Below are positions 59,965 to 64,000 of a stretch of DNA of 64,000 nt, piece after piece. A program made the translations under genes and the position numbers. The stretch spans positions 62,001-126,000 of the forward strand of contig DAOOQQ010000004.1 of NCBI GenBank assembly GCA_035388825.1. The letters run 5' to 3'. Every line of letters starts with the position of its first letter. Position 1 is the stretch's first letter. The notes beneath the pieces were generated by a model, which was not told the DNA's origin, searched no databases, and saw only the letters and a list, made by a program, of their open reading frames with translations. The stretch comes from MWAR01 sp035388825. GTDB taxonomy: Bacteria > Muiribacteriota > Ozemobacteria > Ozemobacterales > Ozemobacteraceae.

Positions 59965-61338
59965 TCACTGCTTGAGGCCGGTGAAGATCTCGGCCGACTT
60001 GAGCACGTCGACGGCCCGCTGGAGCTGGGTGTCGAACCTGTTCACGATGTAATACTGGATGCTGCCCTTCGAAAGGCTGTCCGGCGGCTCGATGAAGCCG
60101 CTGAGCGAGGCGACAGCCGCGGTCGGGCTCGCGACCGGGGTGCCGCTGGCAATTTCGGCCGTGGGACTGGCCTTGTCGGCGAGTTTCTGCTGCTTTTCCT
60201 CGGCCTCGATGGCCTTCGTGATCTCTTCGCGATCGGCCTCGGTCAGCTTGGGAAGCTCGACGTCGATGTCGGGCTCGATTCCCTTCTTGTGGATGTTCAC
60301 GCCCGAGGGGGTGTAGTAGAGCGCCGTCGTGAGGGCCATCGCCGAACCGTCATTCAGGGAGATGACCGTCTGGACCGAACCCTTGCCGAAGGATTTGCGA
60401 CCGACGAGCAGGCCGCGCTTGTTGTCCTTGATCGCGCCGGCCACGATCTCGGAGGCGGAGGCCGAACCCTCGTTGATCAGGACCACGAGCGGGAGCATCG
60501 GATGGGATTGGAAGAAGGAGCTGTAGGTGCTCTTTTCCCCGTCGCGGCCCTTGATCGAGACGATATCGCCCTTGGGGATGAATTTGCGGCCGACTTCGAC
60601 GGCTGCGGTCAGCAGACCGCCCGGATTATTGCGCAGATCGAGGATGATCGAGGAGACCTTCTCCTTCTCGAGGGCAATCATGGCCTTCTCGAGATCCTCG
60701 GCTGAGGTCTGGATGAACTGGGTGAGCCGGATGTAGCCGATGTTGGGCTTGATGACCCAGAACTTGATGCTCGGGATCTTGATGATCTCGCGGATCAGCG
60801 TGTAGTCCTTCGCTTCCTTGTCGCCCTCGCGGATCACGTTGATCGTGACCTTCGTCCCCTCGGGTCCGCGGAGCAGCTTCACGGCATCATGCAGCGCGAT
60901 GTCGGCAACATCCTTGCCATCGATTTTGAGGATCATGTCGCCGGCCTTGATGCCGGCGCGGAAAGCCGGGGTGTCCTCGATCGGGGAGATGACGGTCAGC
61001 ACCTTGTTCTTCACGGTGATGACGATGCCGAGGCCGCCGAATTCGCCCTGGGTCTCGGTCTGCATTTCCTTGAAGGATTTCGGCTCCATGAACCGGGTAT
61101 ACGGATCGTCGAGTGTTCCGAGCATGCCCTCGATGGCCCCGTAGATCAGCTTCTGCTCGTCGATGTTCTCATCGACGTAGTCGGACTTGATCAGCTCCAT
61201 CACCTTGCGTATCAGGTCGACCGATTTGAAGTAGGTGATATTGGTCGACGACGCGCCGGCCGCACCTGCGACAAGAACGATCAACAGCGCGATGAAGGGC
61301 AGGGAGGATGCAAGACGGCGGGGGGAGAACCGGTTCAT
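59965..61338 (-). CDS. C-terminal processing peptidase (S41/CtpA family)
   Basis: Periplasmic serine protease of 457 residues. An N-terminal signal/anchor (about 10-30) is followed by a PDZ domain (about 85-170, FGGLGIVITVKNKVLTVISP then AFRAGIKAGDMILKIDGKDV). The S41 core has LRNNPGGLL near 235, catalytic Ser in NEGSASASEI near 294 and Lys in GRKSFGKGSVQ near 318. An Ala/Thr-rich tail ends it. CtpA proteases trim envelope proteins and peptidoglycan hydrolases. Co-transcribed with three pseudopilins. Confidence 0.94.
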   Translation of the reverse strand: MNRFSPRRLASSLPFIALLIVLVAGAAGASSTNITYFKSVDLIRKVMELIKSDYVDENIDEQKLIYGAIEGMLGTLDDPYTRFMEPKSFKEMQTETQGEFGGLGIVITVKNKVLTVISPIEDTPAFRAGIKAGDMILKIDGKDVADIALHDAVKLLRGPEGTKVTINVIREGDKEAKDYTLIREIIKIPSIKFWVIKPNIGYIRLTQFIQTSAEDLEKAMIALEKEKVSSIILDLRNNPGGLLTAAVEVGRKFIPKGDIVSIKGRDGEKSTYSSFFQSHPMLPLVVLINEGSASASEIVAGAIKDNKRGLLVGRKSFGKGSVQTVISLNDGSAMALTTALYYTPSGVNIHKKGIEPDIDVELPKLTEADREEITKAIEAEEKQQKLADKASPTAEIASGTPVASPTAAVASLSGFIEPPDSLSKGSIQYYIVNRFDTQLQRAVDVLKSAEIFTGLKQ

Positions 61339-61401
61339 TGAGTGACTCCTTCGATTACCGTGCGAAAAGAAAGCCCCTTGCCGGAGAGGCAGGGATGCCC
61401 C

Positions 61402-61429
61402 AGTGTATCACACACCGCCCACCCGTCAA
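61402..61429 (-). promoter_or_regulatory. Promoter of the ctpA-pseudopilin operon
   Basis: Minus strand TTGACG (61424-61429), 16 bases, TACACT (61402-61407) with an extended TG before the -10; 63 bases before the ctpA start. Confidence 0.7.
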
Positions 61430-61461
61430 CAGGGGCTCATGCATCTTCATAGGTTCTAGAG

Positions 61462-61484
61462 GGGGCGGGTTTCAAACCCGCCCC
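61462..61484. repeat. Short hairpin repeat, family B
   Basis: GGGGCGGGTTT-C-AAACCCGCCCC, a perfect 11-base stem, same core as 13809-13825. It lies between the envC-like stop and ctpA. Confidence 0.75.
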
Positions 61485-61504
61485 GAACGAAAGGATGGCA
61501 GGGG

Positions 61505-62752
61505 TCAGCGGAGTTTGGGGAGGTGGGCGAGGGGATCGGCGTTCTTGCCGGCGAGACGGATCTCGAAGTGAAGGCGATTCTGTCGGTTGCCGAGGATGCG
61601 GCCGATCGTGTCGCCAGCTTCAATGACTTCGCCGAGGCCGACCCAGACGTCGTCGAGGCGGCCGTAGACGGTCGAAAAGCCGTTCTTGTGGCCCAGAATG
61701 ACGATGTTGCCGAACTGACCGACCGGTCCCTTGAACAGCACCTTGCCGCGGGCTGCCGCCAGGATCTCGGTTTCTCCGGTGATGACCAGCTCGAGGGCGG
61801 GGGGAGCCGATCCCCCGGTGTTTTCAAAGCTCAGCCCCTCCACATTGGCAATGGGCCAGCGGAACCGGGCGCCGGACGCATCCGGTGCGGGGGCCGCCCG
61901 AGGGGCGACGAAGGAGGGTGGGGCCCCCTGGCCGCCGCGGCGCTCCGTCTGGGGGGGAGGGGCTGTGTCGAGCTCCTGTTCGACGGCTTCGGGATCGCGT
62001 GCCCGCTGGGATTCGACAGCCTGCATCTCGCGTTCGAGAGCGTCACGGCTTTTCTTCAGTTTTTCCTGGCGTGCCAGAAACACTTTGCGCTCGAGAAGCA
62101 GGGTCTGGAGCATCGCGGAAAGGGCGTTCCCCTCGGCTTCGATGGCCTCACGGCTTTTGAGTGTCTGCGCGGTGAGTTCGGCGAGGCGTTGCTGCTTCAA
62201 TTGGATCTCGGCTGTGTCCGCTTCGAGCTGGTGCTTCCGCTCGTTCAATTCCCGGAGGAGATCCCGGTCGCTCTGCATCAGGTGGCGCACCATCTCGGAG
62301 CGGCTGATGAACGAGGTCAGGTCGCGGGCGGTGAAGATGCTTGAAACCAGCGTGCTCTGTCGGACGCGATGGAGATGGACGAGACGGCTGCGAAATCGTT
62401 GCCGGATCTCGCTCATGCGGGCCTGACCGGCTTCGAGGGCCTCGGTGAGCGAGGCGATGCGGGCCGTGAGCTGGGCCGACTCGCTGGCGATGGCGTCGAG
62501 CGTGGTTTGAAGCTCGGCGATGCGGGCCTGCTGCTTTTCGATTTTGCCTTCGAGGCGTCTCACGTGGCCGCGCGTGTCGCGGACCTTCACGTCGAGAAAT
62601 TCGAGCTGGAGCCGCACGGCATCGAGCTCGGAGCGGAGGGCGTCGATGCCGGGGCCGTTGCGCCCGGGGCGTTCCGGTGCGGCTGCGGCAGGAGTGGTGT
62701 GGAGCAGCCCGGTCAGCAGGAGGGCGGCGGCGAGAAGAGCGCGGCCGTTCAT
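61505..62752 (-). CDS. EnvC-like murein hydrolase activator (degenerate LytM)
   Basis: Periplasmic protein of 415 residues. Signal peptide 1-24; coiled coils (about 30-240, VRRLEGKIEKQQARIAELQT and others); a Pro-rich linker; a C-terminal M23/LytM domain (about 300-410, FGNIVILGHKNGFSTVYGRL and LHFEIRLAGKNADPLAHL). The HxxxD ligand motif is missing and HxH reads RLH, so it should be non-catalytic, like EnvC. FtsX, whose gene it overlaps by four bases, is the expected partner that activates it during division. Confidence 0.88.
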   Translation of the reverse strand: MNGRALLAAALLLTGLLHTTPAAAAPERPGRNGPGIDALRSELDAVRLQLEFLDVKVRDTRGHVRRLEGKIEKQQARIAELQTTLDAIASESAQLTARIASLTEALEAGQARMSEIRQRFRSRLVHLHRVRQSTLVSSIFTARDLTSFISRSEMVRHLMQSDRDLLRELNERKHQLEADTAEIQLKQQRLAELTAQTLKSREAIEAEGNALSAMLQTLLLERKVFLARQEKLKKSRDALEREMQAVESQRARDPEAVEQELDTAPPPQTERRGGQGAPPSFVAPRAAPAPDASGARFRWPIANVEGLSFENTGGSAPPALELVITGETEILAAARGKVLFKGPVGQFGNIVILGHKNGFSTVYGRLDDVWVGLGEVIEAGDTIGRILGNRQNRLHFEIRLAGKNADPLAHLPKLR

Positions 62753-63651
62753 GACGCGTCGCGGCAGAAGGAGTTCAGGTCGCGCAGGGAGAGCAGACTT
62801 CCCGAGATGCCGAGCGCGATGCCCATCATCAGAAGCTTCACGGACAGCTTGAGCAGGTGGGCGATGCCGACCTGGATGGCGAAGAAGGGCACGAGAACGG
62901 CCAGCCGGGCCAGAATGAACTTGTAGCTGAAGACGAGAAATACCGAAGCCAGGAGCGCGCCGGCGACGCCCTGCAGGAATCCCTCGATGACAAACGGCCA
63001 TCGGATAAACCAGTTCGTGGCACCAACCAGCTTCATGATGACAATTTCCTCGCGGCGCATGTAGAGGGTCAGACGGACGGTGTTGTAGACGATGAACAGC
63101 GAGGCGAGGCCGAGAAGAATGATCACGAGCAGACTGCCAAGCCAGAGCAGCTCGGAAAGGCCCTGGAACTGGCGATACGCTTCTTCCCCGTAACTGACGC
63201 TCTCAATTGGGGGTTGCCCCTTGAGCTTCGCGAGCAGGGACTGGAGATCGTGGCTGCCGCGCATTTTGATGCGAATGGTCGGGGGAAGGGGGTTCGAATC
63301 ACTGGCGAGGCCGAGCTGGAGGAGCTCCCGGTCGGCCGCGTCAGCGAAGAGCTCGTTCAGGGCCGCTTCCGGCCAGACGATCTCGGCCTGCTCTATCTCG
63401 TCGAACTGGGCCAGGCGCAGCTTCAGGGCCTGAACCTGGTCGCGCGGCGTGTTCGGGGCGAGGAAGGCCGTGACGAGCGCCTCCTGCTGGAGCCGGTGCA
63501 GGAAGCCTTCGGTGGTGACGGCGGCGAGCAGGAACGCGCCCATGAGAAGCAGCGTCACGGCGATTGTCGAGACGGTGATGAATGTCATCATGCCGGCGCG
63601 CCGGCAGCTCGTGACGGCTTCGGTGAAGAAAAACGAGAGGGAGGAGAACAT
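62749..63651 (-). CDS. ftsX: Cell-division ABC-like permease FtsX
   Basis: Protein of 300 residues with four membrane helices: TM1 near 22-46; an extracytoplasmic domain (about 48-160, VTAFLAPNTPRDQVQALKL); TMs near 172-195, 220-245 and 265-285. Typical FtsX layout. It passes ATPase-driven motion of FtsE to the EnvC-like activator. 27 bases after ftsE. Confidence 0.95.
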   Translation of the reverse strand: MFSSLSFFFTEAVTSCRRAGMMTFITVSTIAVTLLLMGAFLLAAVTTEGFLHRLQQEALVTAFLAPNTPRDQVQALKLRLAQFDEIEQAEIVWPEAALNELFADAADRELLQLGLASDSNPLPPTIRIKMRGSHDLQSLLAKLKGQPPIESVSYGEEAYRQFQGLSELLWLGSLLVIILLGLASLFIVYNTVRLTLYMRREEIVIMKLVGATNWFIRWPFVIEGFLQGVAGALLASVFLVFSYKFILARLAVLVPFFAIQVGIAHLLKLSVKLLMMGIALGISGSLLSLRDLNSFCRDAS

Positions 63652-63678
63652 CAGGCGGTCCTCCGTGCGCGGGCGGCG

Positions 63679-64000
63679 TCATTCATAGGCGTAGGTGCCG
63701 CCCTGCTCGTCCTTGATGACGCGGCCTTCGACGAGGGCCACGACGTGCTTGCGGAGCTTGTTGACGAGGTTGTGGTTGTGCGTGGCCATGACGATCGTCG
63801 TGCCGCGCGTGTTGATCTCGAGGAACAGTTGCATGATCTCGAACGAGATCATCGGATCGAGGTTGCCGGTCGGCTCGTCGGTGATCAGGATCAGCGGGTT
63901 GTTCACGAGGGCGCGGGCGATACAGACGCGCTGCTGTTCACCGCCCGACAGCTCGTCGGGATACATGCGCCGCTTGTGCGACAGGCCGACCTGTTCGAGG
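63679..64000 (-). CDS. ftsE: Cell-division ATPase FtsE, 5' part beyond window edge
   Basis: The C-terminal ~107 residues are visible: LSGGEQQRVCIARAL signature, Walker B LILITDEPTGNLDP, and the switch His in IVMATHNHNLV. The FtsE-type end VALVEGRVIKDEQGG supports the name, as does ftsX next to it. The Walker A and the start codon lie past base 64000. Confidence 0.93.
   Translation of the reverse strand, partial: LEQVGLSHKRRMYPDELSGGEQQRVCIARALVNNPLILITDEPTGNLDPMISFEIMQLFLEINTRGTTIVMATHNHNLVNKLRKHVVALVEGRVIKDEQGGTYAYE

Overview
The window comes from a GC-rich, Gram-negative-type (diderm) bacterium that has lipopolysaccharide, flagellar chemotaxis genes and a type IV pilus/type II secretion-like apparatus. 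The evidence is a lipid A acyltransferase, a Kdo transferase and three family-9 heptosyltransferases, OmpA domains, FliA/CheC/CheD, and PilB-PilM-PilN-PilO-PilP with several pseudopilins. I found no rRNA, tRNA, CRISPR array, transposase or phage gene. An N-type ATPase, many TPR/HEAT proteins and substrate-binding proteins fused to OmpA suggest an uncultured lineage (Riflebacteria/Ozemobacteria-like would fit). That placement is inference, not something the sequence proves.

Layout. 1-3033 (minus): the front half of an N-type ATPase operon (beta, epsilon, AtpQ, a, c; c is cut by the window edge), with no atpR where it is normally found. 3217-7107 (plus): a DUF3465-like protein, a HAMP protein, an ECF sigma/anti-sigma pair with a Spy/CpxP-like protein, and an EF-hand protein. 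Two ECF-type promoters with identical spacing drive the sigma gene and the Spy-like gene. 7172-9580 (minus): cheC-cheD-small membrane protein-fliA. 9661-13437: pth, then gpmI-gmk and a FecR-domain protein on the plus strand. 13438-14139 is non-coding and holds a terminator and palindromic dispersed repeats. 14140-29249 (minus): a secreted zinc peptidase, arfB, the LPS-core cluster and a ~2,300-residue modular exported protein whose last ~100 codons are displaced by a C9 homopolymer frameshift, preceded by a GspK/PilX-like pilin. 29327-32762 (minus): a TPR-like protein, a GspC/PilP-plus-STN-like protein, asd and a secreted proline-rich protein.

33454-43261 (minus) is the most unusual locus. 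Seven genes appear to be read from one promoter: two paralogous substrate-binding proteins fused to OmpA peptidoglycan-binding domains, a PspA/IM30-like coiled-coil protein between them, an SsuC/TauC-type permease with a large extracytoplasmic insertion, an ABC ATPase with a long proline-rich N-terminus, a membrane coiled-coil protein, and a Ycf46-like AAA+ ATPase. I read it as an envelope-spanning ABC system coupled to an ESCRT-III-like/AAA+ membrane-remodelling pair. The function is unknown.

43986-57681 (minus) is a pilus operon: pilB-pilM-pilN-pilO-pilP, a HEAT-repeat protein, two giant TPR membrane proteins, an RseP-like site-2 protease and an outer-membrane-like protein. 57849-61338 (minus): a ctpA-type protease followed by three pseudopilins. 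61505-64000 (minus): ftsE (cut by the window edge)-ftsX-envC-like, the divisome module that controls peptidoglycan hydrolysis. Through most of the window genes overlap by 1-4 bases, which points to strong translational coupling. Many GC-rich genes carry a single short patch of rare A/T-rich codons.
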